This document shows positions 46,418-55,761 of a DNA stretch of 64,000 nt, in pieces; positions within the stretch are counted from its first letter, which is position 1, and the number at the start of each line of letters is the position of its first letter. The translations under genes and the position numbers were made by a program. The notes under the pieces are model-generated. The model was not told the DNA's origin, did no database searches, and was given only the letters and a program-made list of their open reading frames with translations. Source of the DNA: Novosphingobium arvoryzae (lineage in GTDB: Bacteria > Pseudomonadota > Alphaproteobacteria > Sphingomonadales > Sphingomonadaceae). The stretch spans positions 1 through 64,000 of the forward strand of contig NZ_BMZD01000005.1 of assembly GCF_014652615.1 (NCBI RefSeq), in the 5' to 3' direction.

Positions 46418-47560
46418 TCAGTACGGTCCGTTGAGCCGTGCCAATGCGCCTTCCATCAGCCCGGCCAGCTGATCCGGGCGACCGTGGGCGAGTTGCAGGT
46501 TCCCGATGGCAATGCTGGTTTCAACCACATCGCGGCAACGCTCGAACCGGCGGTCTTCATAGGCGGTGAGCGCCTGTTCGGGCGACACGCCCGCGCGGGC
46601 CAGTTCCTCGGCCAGCACAATGGCGCTTTCCACCGCCATGCCCGCGCCCGATGCGAGGTGCGGGGTGGTGGCGTGGACCGCATCGCCCAGCAGCACGATC
46701 CGGCCGTTCGACCAAGCGCGCGGTTGCAGCACCGCGGCCAGCGGGCGGTAGTTGATCCAGTCTCCCGGGGTCATGTTGTCGCGGATCCACCCGGCATTGC
46801 CGCCATAGCCCGCCAGCAGGGCCTGCATCCCGTCGAACAGCTCCGCGTCGGTCATGTAGGTTTCGCGCTCGACGTGCTCCGTCAGCATCCACATGTACAT
46901 CGAATCCGGGCCGCAGATCGTGATCCCGCAGGGGTTGGCTCCGCCGAAATAGAACTCGCCCATATCCAGCTCGGGCGCCTTGCGCATGGAAATGCGCCAG
47001 CAGCCCTGCCCGGTCGGCTGGGCCGGGCCCATGTGCGGAAACGCCAGGTCGCGGACGCGGGAAAACACGCTGTCGGCCCCGACCACCAGGTCGAACCGCG
47101 CCGCGCTGCCATCGGAAAAGCGCACGTCGACGCCGCCGTCCACGTTGTCCAGCGCATCGACGGTCAGCCCCAGCCGCACCGGGATGTTCTCGGCGCGGAC
47201 CGCGTCCTGCATGATCCGGTGCAGCACGGGGCGCATGATCCCGCCGGTCGCGGGCAGGCCTTCCTCGATCACGGGTTCGTCCATCACGCGCAGCACGGTG
47301 CCGTTGAACAGGCGGAAGCGCGATGCGGTGGTGACCGCGCCTTCGGCCTTGATCCGGTCGATCAGGCCCAGCTGCGCATAGGCGCGCAGGGTTGGCCCGG
47401 TGATGGTGATGCCCGCGCCATAGACGCGCCAGTCGGGGTCAAGGTCGATCAGTTCGACGGCCACGCCTCGGCGGGCAAGGCTGATCGCCGTTGCCATGCC
47501 ACCAATCCCGCCGCCCACGACCAGCGCGGTGGCGATGCTCTCGATCTTCTCCCGGTTCAT
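46418..47560 (-). CDS. FAD-dependent aromatic monooxygenase type oxidoreductase
   Basis: 380-aa flavoprotein of the PHBH/salicylate hydroxylase group. FAD-binding VVGGGIGGMATAISLARRGVAVELID is at the N-terminus, the DG-type motif is in LVVGADSVFSRVRDLAF, and the GD motif GRIVLLGDAVHATTPHLASGAGMAVES is clear. The substrate is unknown but probably aromatic. It is divergent from a LysR gene, which suggests control by it. Confidence 0.88.
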   Translation of the reverse strand: MNREKIESIATALVVGGGIGGMATAISLARRGVAVELIDLDPDWRVYGAGITITGPTLRAYAQLGLIDRIKAEGAVTTASRFRLFNGTVLRVMDEPVIEEGLPATGGIMRPVLHRIMQDAVRAENIPVRLGLTVDALDNVDGGVDVRFSDGSAARFDLVVGADSVFSRVRDLAFPHMGPAQPTGQGCWRISMRKAPELDMGEFYFGGANPCGITICGPDSMYMWMLTEHVERETYMTDAELFDGMQALLAGYGGNAGWIRDNMTPGDWINYRPLAAVLQPRAWSNGRIVLLGDAVHATTPHLASGAGMAVESAIVLAEELARAGVSPEQALTAYEDRRFERCRDVVETSIAIGNLQLAHGRPDQLAGLMEGALARLNGPY

Positions 47561-47617
47561 GCTGCCTGTCTAGGCGATCCAGCGCGCGAGACCAATCGGA
47601 ACGGTGGATGCCGCCGC

Positions 47618-47628
47618 ATTGATGCAAT
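47618..47628. promoter_or_regulatory. ATTG-N3-CAAT dyad, possible LysR site
   Basis: ATTGATGCAAT is symmetrical (47618-47628) and lies 58 bp before the monooxygenase start in the 217-bp gap shared with the LysR gene. Direct repeats GCAACAGAC occur at 47736 and 47752, close to the LysR start. LysR sites usually have this T-N-A dyad style. Confidence 0.3.
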
Positions 47629-47777
47629 CGGAGCGAGTTGCCCCCGGCTGGGGTTATAGCAGGGTGTAGCGGGGGCATTGCTTTGCCAGCGGCGGCGGGT
47701 CTGCTAGGCTACGTGCCAGTTACCCCCGCGATCCTGCAACAGACAGATCACGCAACAGACAAGGGGGGGACCGGGAG

Positions 47778-48788
47778 ATGGCAATGCGGTTTGGACGGCT
47801 GGACCTCAACCTGCTGGTGGCGCTCGACGCGCTGCTGACCGAGCGGAGCGTCAGCCTGGCGGCCGACCGGCTGTGCCTGTCGCAGTCCGCCACCTCCAGC
47901 GCGCTGGGGCGGCTGCGCGAATACTTTGCCGACGACCTGCTGGTGGTGAAGGGCCGCCACATGATCCTGACCGCCCGGGCCGAGGAACTGATCGAGCCGG
48001 TCCGCGCGGTGCTGGACCAGATCCGCTCGACCATCGCCATCGCCCCGCCGTTCGATCCGGCCACGGCGGACCGGCAGGTGCGGATCATGGCGTCGGACTA
48101 TACCACCCAGGTCCTGCTGGCGGATGTGTTTGCCCATCTGGAACAGGAAGCGCCCAATATGCGCTTTGAGATCCAGCCGATGAACACCAACCCGACCGAC
48201 GCGATCGAACGCGGCACGGTGGACCTGCTGGTGACCATCGATTTCGCTGTCTCGGCCGATCACCCCAGCAAGATCCTGTTCGAGGACGATTACGTGGTGG
48301 TCGGCGCGGCGGACAACCCGGCGATGCAGGGGGAAATGACGCGGGAACGCTATTTCGAATCCGGCCACGTTACCGCCCGGTTCGGCCGCGCGCAGCTGCC
48401 CGCGTTCGAGGAGTGGTTCACCCGTCGCCAGAAAAAGCAGCAGCGCCGGATCGAAGTGGTCGCGCCGACATTCCTGTCGCTGCCGGGGCTGGTGATGGGC
48501 ACGCGCCGGATCACCACGATGCACCGGCGGCTGGCCGAACAGATGGTGCGCACGTTCCCGCTGGTGATGCGCGAGTTGCCCTTTGCAATCCCGCCGATCC
48601 GCGAAGTAGTGCAGTGGCACATCACCAACAACAACGACCGCGCGCTGCGCTGGGTGGTGGAACGGATGGAGGCGATTGCCCACCACCGGGTGCAGGAACA
48701 GGGCAATGTGGTGCGCCTCGATTCGCCGGATGATCTCTTGCGCGATGAACTGGCGGTGCGCTTCCAGGCGGATTCCAGCTCGCGCTGA
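47778..48788 (+). CDS. LysR-family transcriptional regulator (NodD-like)
   Basis: 336-aa LysR regulator. The winged helix-turn-helix is at residues 5-65 (LDLNLLVALDALLTERSVSLAADRLCLSQSATSSALGRLREYF). The substrate-binding domain begins near 95 (RQVRIMASDYTTQVLLADVF) and resembles NodD and aromatic-responsive LysR proteins. It is divergent from the flavin monooxygenase and convergent with the cyclase-family gene, both probable targets. Confidence 0.9.
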   Translation: MAMRFGRLDLNLLVALDALLTERSVSLAADRLCLSQSATSSALGRLREYFADDLLVVKGRHMILTARAEELIEPVRAVLDQIRSTIAIAPPFDPATADRQVRIMASDYTTQVLLADVFAHLEQEAPNMRFEIQPMNTNPTDAIERGTVDLLVTIDFAVSADHPSKILFEDDYVVVGAADNPAMQGEMTRERYFESGHVTARFGRAQLPAFEEWFTRRQKKQQRRIEVVAPTFLSLPGLVMGTRRITTMHRRLAEQMVRTFPLVMRELPFAIPPIREVVQWHITNNNDRALRWVVERMEAIAHHRVQEQGNVVRLDSPDDLLRDELAVRFQADSSSR

Positions 48789-48825
48789 AGCTTGCAGGTC
48801 CGACTTGGCCCGCGATGGTCACCAG

Positions 48826-48856
48826 CCGTCACCCCGGAACCGGTCCGGAGTGACGG
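48826..48856. terminator. GTCACCCCGGA hairpin, bidirectional terminator
   Basis: CCGTCACCCCGGA (48826-48838) and TCCGGAGTGACGG (48844-48856) form a 13-bp stem with one mismatch between the convergent LysR and cyclase genes. It is a short relative of the repeat at 16247-16330. Confidence 0.55.
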
Positions 48857-48868
48857 TGAAGTGCCCGC

Positions 48869-49663
48869 TTAGTCCTCGAAGATCGCGACGGCGCGGGTCC
48901 AGCCGGCGCTGGCGGCCTTGATCTTGTGCGGGAAGCAGCTGATCTGGAAGCCGGTGGAGGGGATTGCCTCCAGGTTGTGCAGCTTTTCGATGTGGCAGTA
49001 ACCGATGTCGGCCCCGGCGCGGTGGCCCTCCCAGATCAGCTTGGCGTCGCCGGTTTCCTGATACTTCTTCGCGGTGTGGACGAATGGTGCGTCCCATGAC
49101 CAGGCATCGGTGCCGGTCACGCGCACGCCGCGTTCCAGCAGATACATCGTGCCTTCATAGCCCACGCCGCAACCCCGGCTGACGTAGTCCGGCTGGCCCA
49201 CCGCGCCCCCGGCGGCCGTGTTGACCACCACGATGTCGAGCGGCTGAAGCTCATGCCCGATCCGCTTCAGCTCCGCCTCGATATCGGCGGCAGTGGCGAC
49301 ATAACCGTCCTCGAAGTGGCGGAAGTCCAGCTTTACGCCGCGCTGGAAGAACCATTCCAACGGCATTTCGTCAATCGTCTGGGCCGAACGGGTGTTGCCC
49401 AGCGCGCCGTCCTGCTGCGGGTGGTAGTGCCACGGCGCATCGACGTGGGTGCCGCTGTGCGTGGTCAGCTTGACCCACTCCGCCCCGCAAAACCCGACGT
49501 CGCCGCCGCGCATTTCATCGAACTTCACGCCGGGAAAGAACATTTCCAGCTCGTTCCGGGTGTCGTTGTGCGCTTCGTAATCGATATGCGGCTTCAGGAA
49601 CGGCGGGTCGGTGACCACGTCGTTGCACAAGGTGATCGACAGGTCGACGAAGCGGCGGGTCAT
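48869..49663 (-). CDS. cyclase family protein (kynurenine formamidase-like)
   Basis: 264-aa metal-dependent hydrolase of the cyclase/KynB superfamily. The signature H69-S-G-T-H73-V-D75-A-P-W-H79 forms the metal site, and FVDLSITLCNDVV at the N-terminus is the typical first strand. Members hydrolyse amides, lactones or esters; isatin hydrolases are in this group. The ATG at 49663 is chosen. Its proximity to a flavin monooxygenase and LysR suggests an aromatic degradation unit. A CGATAG/CTATCG inverted pair lies upstream at 49764-49788. Confidence 0.85.
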   Translation of the reverse strand: MTRRFVDLSITLCNDVVTDPPFLKPHIDYEAHNDTRNELEMFFPGVKFDEMRGGDVGFCGAEWVKLTTHSGTHVDAPWHYHPQQDGALGNTRSAQTIDEMPLEWFFQRGVKLDFRHFEDGYVATAADIEAELKRIGHELQPLDIVVVNTAAGGAVGQPDYVSRGCGVGYEGTMYLLERGVRVTGTDAWSWDAPFVHTAKKYQETGDAKLIWEGHRAGADIGYCHIEKLHNLEAIPSTGFQISCFPHKIKAASAGWTRAVAIFED

Positions 49664-49799
49664 TGCGGATTCTCCCAGTTTCTTGAACGGCACCACGGCG
49701 CGGCCAGACCACACCTGCGGGTTTCACGCGCAGTCATGCATTTACCTTAGCCTGCGCGCTATCCGATAGTATCGATGCCATCCTATCGACGAGAGGGTA

Positions 49800-51113
49800 T
49801 CAGAACCGGTTCAGCAGGTTTTCGCACCATTCCTGCCGCCCGGACTGGCCCTGCGGCGCCCGGTTGGAGCGCACCGCGTGATCGGCGACATCGGCCAGCG
49901 TGGTGCCCGGCGCGTGGATCATCCGGCCCAGTTCACCCTGCCACCCGGCATAGCGCTCGGCCCGGAAGGTTTCGAGGGCGCCGTCCTCGATCACCGCCGC
50001 CGCGCGCAGCAGGGCGCGCGCGATCGTGTCGATCCCGCCGATGTGGCCGTGGAACAGGTCCACCGCGTCGATCGACTGGCGGCGCACCTTGGCATCGAAG
50101 TTCCAGCCGCCATTGCCCAGCCCCCCGGCGCGCAGGACTTCCAGCTGGGCCAGCGTGATCTCCTCGACCGAGTTGGGGAACTGGTCGGTATCCCAGCCGT
50201 TCTGCGGATCGCCGCGGTTGGCGTCGATCGAACCCAGAATGCCCAGCGCGCGGGCCATCGCGATTTCGTGTTCGAACGTATGGCCCGACAGCGTGGCGTG
50301 GTTCGCCTCGATGTTGACCTTCACCTCGTTTTCCAGCCCGAACCGCTTGAGGAAGGCATAGACCGTCTGCGTATCGAAATCGTACTGGTGCTTGGTCGGC
50401 TCGTGCGGCTTGGGCTCGATCAGGATCGTGCCGGTAAAGCCGATGCGGTGCTTGTGATCGACCACCAGGCTGAGGAACCGGCCAAAGTTTTCCTGCTCGA
50501 TCCCGATCTCGGTGTTGAGGATCGTGTCATAGCCCTCGCGCCCGCCCCACAGCACGTAGTTGGCCCCGCCCAGCCGGTGGGTCGCCTCCAGCGCGTCGCG
50601 GACCTGCAGCGCGGCCCAGGCATAGACTTCCGGATCGGGATTGGTCGCCGCGCCCGCCATGTAGCGCGGGTGGCCGAACAGGTTGGCCGTGCCCCACAGC
50701 AGCTTGCGCCCGTGGCGGGCCTGCAATTCCTCCAGATGGTCGACCGCCTCGGCAAAGCTGGCGCGGAACGATGCGGCATCGTCGGCATCGGCCATCACGT
50801 CGACGTCGTGGAAGCAATAGAACGGCACATCCAGCTTTTCGACAAAGGCCAGCGCGGCCTCGCGCTTGGCGCGGGCGTTGGCGGAGTCCATCGGCCCCTT
50901 CAGCCAGGGGCGATCGAACGTGCCCGCGCCGAATACGTCGCTGCCCGGCCAGCAGAAGGTGTGCCACATGCACACGGCAAAGCGCAGGTGGTCTTCCATC
51001 CGCTTGCCCATGACCACGCGGTCCTTGTCATACCAGCGATAGGCAAGGTCGGAGGTGGCGTCCGGGCCTTCATAGCGGACCGTGGCGAACTCGGCGAAAT
51101 AGTCAGCGGACAT
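49800..51113 (-). CDS. xylA: xylose isomerase
   Basis: 437-aa XylA converts D-xylose to D-xylulose with Mg or Mn. Active-site segments are visible: [60 protein letters not shown] and [19 protein letters not shown]. Third gene of the GMC-xylB-xylA operon, with GAGAGGA before the ATG. No xylR lies next to it, so it may be controlled by the TetR regulon described at 54259. Confidence 0.96.
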   Translation of the reverse strand: MSADYFAEFATVRYEGPDATSDLAYRWYDKDRVVMGKRMEDHLRFAVCMWHTFCWPGSDVFGAGTFDRPWLKGPMDSANARAKREAALAFVEKLDVPFYCFHDVDVMADADDAASFRASFAEAVDHLEELQARHGRKLLWGTANLFGHPRYMAGAATNPDPEVYAWAALQVRDALEATHRLGGANYVLWGGREGYDTILNTEIGIEQENFGRFLSLVVDHKHRIGFTGTILIEPKPHEPTKHQYDFDTQTVYAFLKRFGLENEVKVNIEANHATLSGHTFEHEIAMARALGILGSIDANRGDPQNGWDTDQFPNSVEEITLAQLEVLRAGGLGNGGWNFDAKVRRQSIDAVDLFHGHIGGIDTIARALLRAAAVIEDGALETFRAERYAGWQGELGRMIHAPGTTLADVADHAVRSNRAPQGQSGRQEWCENLLNRF

Positions 51114-51124
51114 CGGCGTTCCTC

Positions 51125-52564
51125 TCAGATTGTTTTCAGCGCGCCATAGGCGGCGCGGAATTGGGCCAGCTTGGGGGCAAGGCGCTCGGCCAGCGCCGGA
51201 TCGGGGGCCACTTCGGCCAGCGTCGCGGGGCGCGGGCAGGCATCGGCCAGGCTGGCCCCGGTCACCGCGATCTGTGCGAGCCGCGCCGCGCCCAGCGCCG
51301 GGCCGACTTCACCGCCGTCGAGGTATTCCAGCGTCACCCCCAGCGCGGCGGCGATGATGCTGCCCCAATGGCGCGAGCGCGATCCGCCGCCGATCACCGC
51401 CAGCCGCTCGATCCGGGTGCCGGCGGCGGCCAGCGCGGCCAGGCCATCGGCATGGGCAAACGCCACTCCTTCGAGCACGGCGGCGGCGATCCGGCCGGGG
51501 TCGGTGTCGTTCGACAGACCCAGCAGCGCGGCACGGATGTGCGGATCGTTGTGCGGGGTGCGCTCACCCGAGAGATAGGGCAGGAACAGTTCCGGGCCGC
51601 CCGCCGCACCTGCCGCTTCGGCAGCGCCCAGCAATTCGGGAATGCCCAGCCCGGTGGCCGCTGCCGCCCAGTCGAGGCAGCTGGCGGCGGACAAGTGCAC
51701 GCTCATCTGGTGCCACAGGCCCGGCAGGCAGTGGCAGAACGCATGGACCGCGCCCGCCGGGTTGGGGCGGAAATCGCGGGTCGCGGCAAAGATCACGCCC
51801 GATGTGCCAAGCGAGAGCAGCGCATCGCCATCGGCAATCACGCCGACACCGACCGCACCCGCCGCGTTGTCGCCCGCGCCCGCCGCGATCGGCACGGCGG
51901 CCATGCCCCAGCGCAGCGCGGTGGCGGTGCGCAAGGTGCCGGTTGCCTCTGTCCCTTCGTGCAGGCGCGGCATGTGGGCGCGGCTCAGCCCGGTCGCGGC
52001 CAGCAGATCTTCCGACCAGTCGCGGGCGGCCACGTCCAGCCACAGCGTCCCGGCGCTGTCCGACAGGTCGCTGGCCTTGTCACCGCTCAGCCACAGGCGG
52101 ACGTAGTCCTTGGGCAACAGCACGGTGCGGACCTGCTCGAACAGGTCCGGCTCATGCCGCCGGACCCACGCCAGCTTGGGCGCGGTGAAGCCGGGCATGG
52201 CGATATTGCCGCTGATTGCGCGCGCGGATGGCAGCGCGGCCTCCAGCTCGGTGCATTCGGCGTGGGCGCGGCCATCGTTCCACAGGATCGCCGGGCGCAA
52301 CGGGCGATCGTCCGCGCCCAGCAGAGTCGCGCCGTGCATCTGCCCGGCGAGGCCAATCCCTTGCACGCGTGCGCGCATGTCGGCGGGCAGGGTGAGGACG
52401 GCGGCATCGGTCGCGGCGCACCAGTCGTCCGGGGTCTGCTCTGACCACAAGTCATGCGGGCGCGATACCGTCAGCGGCGCGCTGGCCTGCGCGGCAACCG
52501 CGCCGCGTTCATCCAGCAGGATCGCCTTGACCCCGGATGTGCCGATGTCGATCCCCAGGAACAT
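51125..52564 (-). CDS. xylB: xylulokinase
   Basis: 479-aa FGGY carbohydrate kinase that phosphorylates D-xylulose. The first phosphate motif is [18 protein letters not shown], the substrate-binding motif [12 protein letters not shown] and [16 protein letters not shown], and the second ATP-domain motif [25 protein letters not shown]. Six bases separate it from the GMC stop and 11 from the xylA start, so translation of the three genes is closely linked. Confidence 0.95.
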   Translation of the reverse strand: MFLGIDIGTSGVKAILLDERGAVAAQASAPLTVSRPHDLWSEQTPDDWCAATDAAVLTLPADMRARVQGIGLAGQMHGATLLGADDRPLRPAILWNDGRAHAECTELEAALPSARAISGNIAMPGFTAPKLAWVRRHEPDLFEQVRTVLLPKDYVRLWLSGDKASDLSDSAGTLWLDVAARDWSEDLLAATGLSRAHMPRLHEGTEATGTLRTATALRWGMAAVPIAAGAGDNAAGAVGVGVIADGDALLSLGTSGVIFAATRDFRPNPAGAVHAFCHCLPGLWHQMSVHLSAASCLDWAAAATGLGIPELLGAAEAAGAAGGPELFLPYLSGERTPHNDPHIRAALLGLSNDTDPGRIAAAVLEGVAFAHADGLAALAAAGTRIERLAVIGGGSRSRHWGSIIAAALGVTLEYLDGGEVGPALGAARLAQIAVTGASLADACPRPATLAEVAPDPALAERLAPKLAQFRAAYGALKTI

Positions 52565-52570
52565 CGCCGC

Positions 52571-54193
52571 CTACCCGCGCGCGTCGGCGCGGATCAGTTC
52601 GGCGGCGCGCTCGGCCACGGCCATCGCCGGGCCGTTGGTGTTGCCCGAAACCGGCGCGGGAATGATCGAGCAATCGACCACGCGCAGGCCGTCCACGCCA
52701 TGAACCCGGCAGCGCGCATCGACCACGGAGGTCGCGGCATCGCCGCCCATCGAACAGGTGCCGGTGCCATGCAGCCCGGCCTCGACCATCTTGGCCAGTT
52801 CGGTGACGACCGCGGCTTCATCCTGCACGCCGGGGCCGGGCATCCGCTCGGTCCCGATGAACGGGGCAAGCGCCGGGGCGGCCGCGATGGAGCGGAACAG
52901 GCGGAACAGTTCCAGCGCCTTGTCCCGGTCATAGGGATCGGACCAGATCGCCGCATCGACCAGCGGCGGCGTGCGGTGGTCGGGCGCGGTGAGCTTGACC
53001 GAACCCCGGCTGCGCGGGCGTAAGTGATAGCCAGAGAACGTCAGCCCCGGCTTGTCGGTGATCGGGCTGCCGGGTTTTTCGGCCATTTCGTTCACGGTGC
53101 GCATCGCAAATGGCGCGGCGGCAACCTGGAAGTCCGGCCAGTCGGCGCGGCCATCCCGGCTGGCGATCAGCCCGGTCAGCGGCATGCCGACGCGCGCCAG
53201 CGGCCCGGTGCGGGTCAGGAAATAGCGCATGGCATTGCGATAGAGCCGCCAGCCGACGAATTCGCGGTTGGTGCCGGGGTGGTTGTGCAGATCGAACGAG
53301 ACGCCGAACTTCTGGTGATCGGCCAGGTTCTGGCCCACGGCGGGCAGGTCGCGCAGCGTTTCCAGCCCCAGTTCCTGCAAGGCCGCGCCCGGCCCCACGC
53401 CCGATAGCTGGAGCAGTTGTGGCGAGCCATAGACCCCGGCAGCCAGGATCACTTCGCCGCTGGCGGCAAAGGTCACATCCTGTCCGCCGCGCTCGCACAC
53501 CACGCCGGTGGCGCGGCCATCGGCGATCAGCACGCGCTTGACCGCGGTGTACGTCGTGATGGTCAGGTTGGCGCGGCCCCGCACCGGCTTCACGAAGGCT
53601 TCGTAGCTCGATTCGCGCTGACCCCAGCGGTCGACGGTGTATTGGCTGCGGCCGACCCCGGTGATCCCCGGCGCGGTGATGTCGCTGACGCGCGGCATGC
53701 CTGCATGCTCGAACGCGCTCATCAGCGCATCGAACACGGGAGACTTGTGGTCCGACGGGGTGATCTGCAGTTCGCCGCTGCGCCCGCGCCCCGGATGGGC
53801 GCCGGGATCGCGGTAATCCTCGAACCGGGCAAAGCAGCGCGAAATCTCGTCCCAGCCCCAGCCGGTCACGCCGTGATCCGCCCAGCTGTCATAGTCGGCG
53901 GGCATCCCGGTCAGATACCAGGTGCCGTTGATTGCCGACGATCCGCCCAGCCCCCGGCCATAGGCGTGCATTTCCTTGCGCATGCCGGGCCGCTGGACCG
54001 AAGGATAGGCGCGGAAATAGGCCGGGTTGCCCATGATCTTCACGAACCCGCCGGCCATCTTGATGAAGGGGTGCTGGTTGTCGCCCCCATCCTCGATCAG
54101 CAGCACGCGGACCTTGGGATCGGCGCTCAAGCGGTTGGCCAGCACGCACCCGGCAGAGCCCGCGCCCACGATCACATAATCGAAACTGTCCAC
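52571..54193 (-). CDS. GMC-family FAD oxidoreductase
   Basis: 540-aa flavoprotein of the glucose-methanol-choline family. It has the FAD-binding VIVGAGSAGCVLANRLSADP, GMC signature 1 (GRGLGGSSAINGTWY) and signature 2 (GEVILAAGVYGSPQLLQLSGVGP), and the catalytic HGTGTCSMGGD and GNTNGPAMAVAERAAELI. The frame is open to a TTG at 54217, but the GTG at 54193 (MDSFDYVIVG) has GAGGGG eight bases upstream and matches family starts. Co-transcribed with xylB and xylA and divergent from the DUF6379 gene. A role in oxidising a glycoside or sugar is inferred; many relatives oxidise alcohols. Confidence 0.88.
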   Translation of the reverse strand: MDSFDYVIVGAGSAGCVLANRLSADPKVRVLLIEDGGDNQHPFIKMAGGFVKIMGNPAYFRAYPSVQRPGMRKEMHAYGRGLGGSSAINGTWYLTGMPADYDSWADHGVTGWGWDEISRCFARFEDYRDPGAHPGRGRSGELQITPSDHKSPVFDALMSAFEHAGMPRVSDITAPGITGVGRSQYTVDRWGQRESSYEAFVKPVRGRANLTITTYTAVKRVLIADGRATGVVCERGGQDVTFAASGEVILAAGVYGSPQLLQLSGVGPGAALQELGLETLRDLPAVGQNLADHQKFGVSFDLHNHPGTNREFVGWRLYRNAMRYFLTRTGPLARVGMPLTGLIASRDGRADWPDFQVAAAPFAMRTVNEMAEKPGSPITDKPGLTFSGYHLRPRSRGSVKLTAPDHRTPPLVDAAIWSDPYDRDKALELFRLFRSIAAAPALAPFIGTERMPGPGVQDEAAVVTELAKMVEAGLHGTGTCSMGGDAATSVVDARCRVHGVDGLRVVDCSIIPAPVSGNTNGPAMAVAERAAELIRADARG

Positions 54194-54224
54194 TTCGCCG
54201 GCCCCTCGCCCATCCAAATAAATT

Positions 54225-54240
54225 TAGAACATCAGTTCGT
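54225..54240. promoter_or_regulatory. operator-like box 2 (TAGAAC-N4-GTTCGT)
   Basis: TAGAAC-ATCA-GTTCGT, 32 bp upstream of the GMC start and 42 bp from the box at 54282. It matches the TRGAAY-N4-RTTCYA pattern except at its last bases, so it can serve the GMC-xylBA promoter. Confidence 0.5.
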
Positions 54241-54258
54241 ATTTTTTCAGCACGAGGG

Positions 54259-54297
54259 TTGACCCTATGTCAAGCACTAAGTAGAACGATGGTTCTA
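54259..54297 (+). promoter_or_regulatory. promoter with operator box 1 for the DUF6379 operon
   Basis: TTGACC (54259-54264) and TAGAAC (54282-54287) are spaced by 17 bp as -35 and -10 elements. The -10 lies inside the perfect dyad TAGAAC-GATG-GTTCTA (54282-54297), so a bound repressor would block RNA polymerase. A second palindrome AGGGT-TG-ACCCT (54255-54266) covers the -35 region. The DUF6379 start is 23 bp downstream. Confidence 0.65.
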
Positions 54298-54320
54298 ATT
54301 GATGCAACGGGAGAGCGAGA

Positions 54321-54701
54321 ATGTTGCCAGTCGAACGGGTGATCGGGGAAGAAGGGCTGACGGCGACGCCCGCTGGCGCGCGGCTGGCGATGCGCCTGCC
54401 GTGGTATCGCTCGCTGCCGTTCTCGACCGTCGAAGTCGGCGGTCTGTCGATCGATGGCGCGGTTGTGGACCTCTCCGGCGCGCTGGTCGAATACGATGGC
54501 AACCGCTGGCCACTGGCGCAGCTGGGCGAACAGACCAACGCGTTCTGGTTCGTCCGCGACAGCGCGTTTCTGGTGTTGCCGGACGTTTCGGTGACCGCTG
54601 GATCGCAGCATGACGTGGCGCTGACCGTCAACGTCAACCCGCCCTACATCCCCGGCATGAAGCGCACCAATCCCCAGGTCGCCACGCTGACCGTGAACTG
54701 A
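54321..54701 (+). CDS. C-glycoside deglycosidase beta subunit domain protein (DUF6379)
   Basis: 126-aa beta-sandwich protein resembling the small subunit (CarC/DgpB-like, DUF6379) of C-glycoside deglycosidases. Motifs that fit are AMRLPWYRSLPFSTVEVGGLSIDG near the start, NAFWFVRDSAFLVLPD in the middle and HDVALTVNVNPPYIPG near the end. In the characterised systems it pairs with a TIM-barrel subunit to break the C-C bond of 3-oxo-C-glycosides. The TIM-barrel gene follows 19 bp downstream, as in those systems. GGGAGAG precedes the ATG. The family call is from pattern memory and needs a profile search. Confidence 0.7.
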   Translation: MLPVERVIGEEGLTATPAGARLAMRLPWYRSLPFSTVEVGGLSIDGAVVDLSGALVEYDGNRWPLAQLGEQTNAFWFVRDSAFLVLPDVSVTAGSQHDVALTVNVNPPYIPGMKRTNPQVATLTVN

Positions 54702-54720
54702 GCGCAAGAGGACCCGGACA

Positions 54721-55716
54721 ATGACCAATCCCACCGGCCCGCAGATGGGCGTGACCCTGTATTCCTTCACCAACGAATGGCTGACCCGCCAGTTCGAACT
54801 GCCCGGCCTGATGCGCGAAGTGGCGCGCCGCAACCTGGGCCCGAACATCGAGATCATCGGGTTCCAGAACTTCAAGGAATTCCCCGATGTTTCGGACGAT
54901 TTCGCCGCGCAGTTCAAGGATCTGATCGCGGAAACCGGGCTGAACCCGGTGTCCTGCGCGATCAATTCGGACCGCTTCCTGAAGCCCGGCCAGCAGCCGA
55001 TCGACGATGCCAGCCTGATCGAATACCACAAGCGCCAGCTGCGCTCGGCCAAGAAGATGGGCTTCAGCCTGGTGCGCTATCAGTTCGCGCTGCCGGTCGA
55101 ACTGCTGCCCGAAATCGCGCCTTATGCCGAAGACATCGGCATCCGCATGGGCGTGGAAGTCCACGCGCCGATGTGGGCCGGTCACCCGGCGGTGCAGGCC
55201 TATGCCGAGATGTATGACAAGCTGAACACCCCGGTGCTGGGCTGGATTCCCGACTTCGGCGGCACCGCCAGCCGCATCCCGGAATCGATGCTCAACGCCG
55301 CCCGCGCCGCCGGTGCGGCGGAAAGCCTGCTCGACAAGCTCAAGGAAGTCTGGCTGGAGCCGGGCATGAGCCATGAAAAGGCCGGCCGTCTGCGCGAATG
55401 GGCGCTGGCCAACGGTCATGCTCCGCTCCACATCCAGTCCGCCAGCCTGGCGTTCTTCATCCTGTCGAACAACGATCCCAAGAGCTGGGCTGCGCTGGTT
55501 GACCGCACCATCCACATCCACGGCAAGTTCTATGGCGTGGGCGAGGATCTGGTCGAGGAAGCCATCGACTATGCCACGATCCTGCCGCTGTTCCGCGACG
55601 GCGGGTTCACCGGCACGATCGTGTCCGAATGGGAAGGCCACGCCTATTGCACTGTCGATGCGTTCGAACAGGTCGAACGCCATCAGGCCATGTGCCGCAA
55701 GATCCTGGCGGGTTGA
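54721..55716 (+). CDS. sugar phosphate isomerase/epimerase, C-glycoside deglycosidase alpha subunit-like
   Basis: 331-aa xylose-isomerase-like TIM barrel. Metal-ligand candidates are E146 and H148 (MGVEVHAP), D178 (IPDFGG), H265/H267 (TIHIHGKFYGVGED) and E303 (VSEWEGHAYC), the layout used by CarB/DgpC-like alpha subunits. The N-terminus PQMGVTLYSFTNEWLTRQF is typical of that group. The gene directly follows the DUF6379 gene with its own AAGAGGA site, and a terminator comes after. It probably deglycosylates a 3-keto glycoside together with the beta subunit; a plain sugar epimerase is the alternative. Confidence 0.75.
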   Translation: MTNPTGPQMGVTLYSFTNEWLTRQFELPGLMREVARRNLGPNIEIIGFQNFKEFPDVSDDFAAQFKDLIAETGLNPVSCAINSDRFLKPGQQPIDDASLIEYHKRQLRSAKKMGFSLVRYQFALPVELLPEIAPYAEDIGIRMGVEVHAPMWAGHPAVQAYAEMYDKLNTPVLGWIPDFGGTASRIPESMLNAARAAGAAESLLDKLKEVWLEPGMSHEKAGRLREWALANGHAPLHIQSASLAFFILSNNDPKSWAALVDRTIHIHGKFYGVGEDLVEEAIDYATILPLFRDGGFTGTIVSEWEGHAYCTVDAFEQVERHQAMCRKILAG

Positions 55717-55726
55717 TAATCAGGAC

Positions 55727-55758
55727 GCGGGGCGGGGGTGATCCCTCCGCCCCGCTTA
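55727..55758. terminator. bidirectional GC-rich terminator
   Basis: GCGGGGCGGGGG (55727-55738) pairs with CCCTCCGCCCCGC (55743-55755) around a TGAT loop, followed by TTAAA. It sits between the convergent alpha-subunit and esterase genes. Confidence 0.7.
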
Positions 55759-55761
55759 AAC

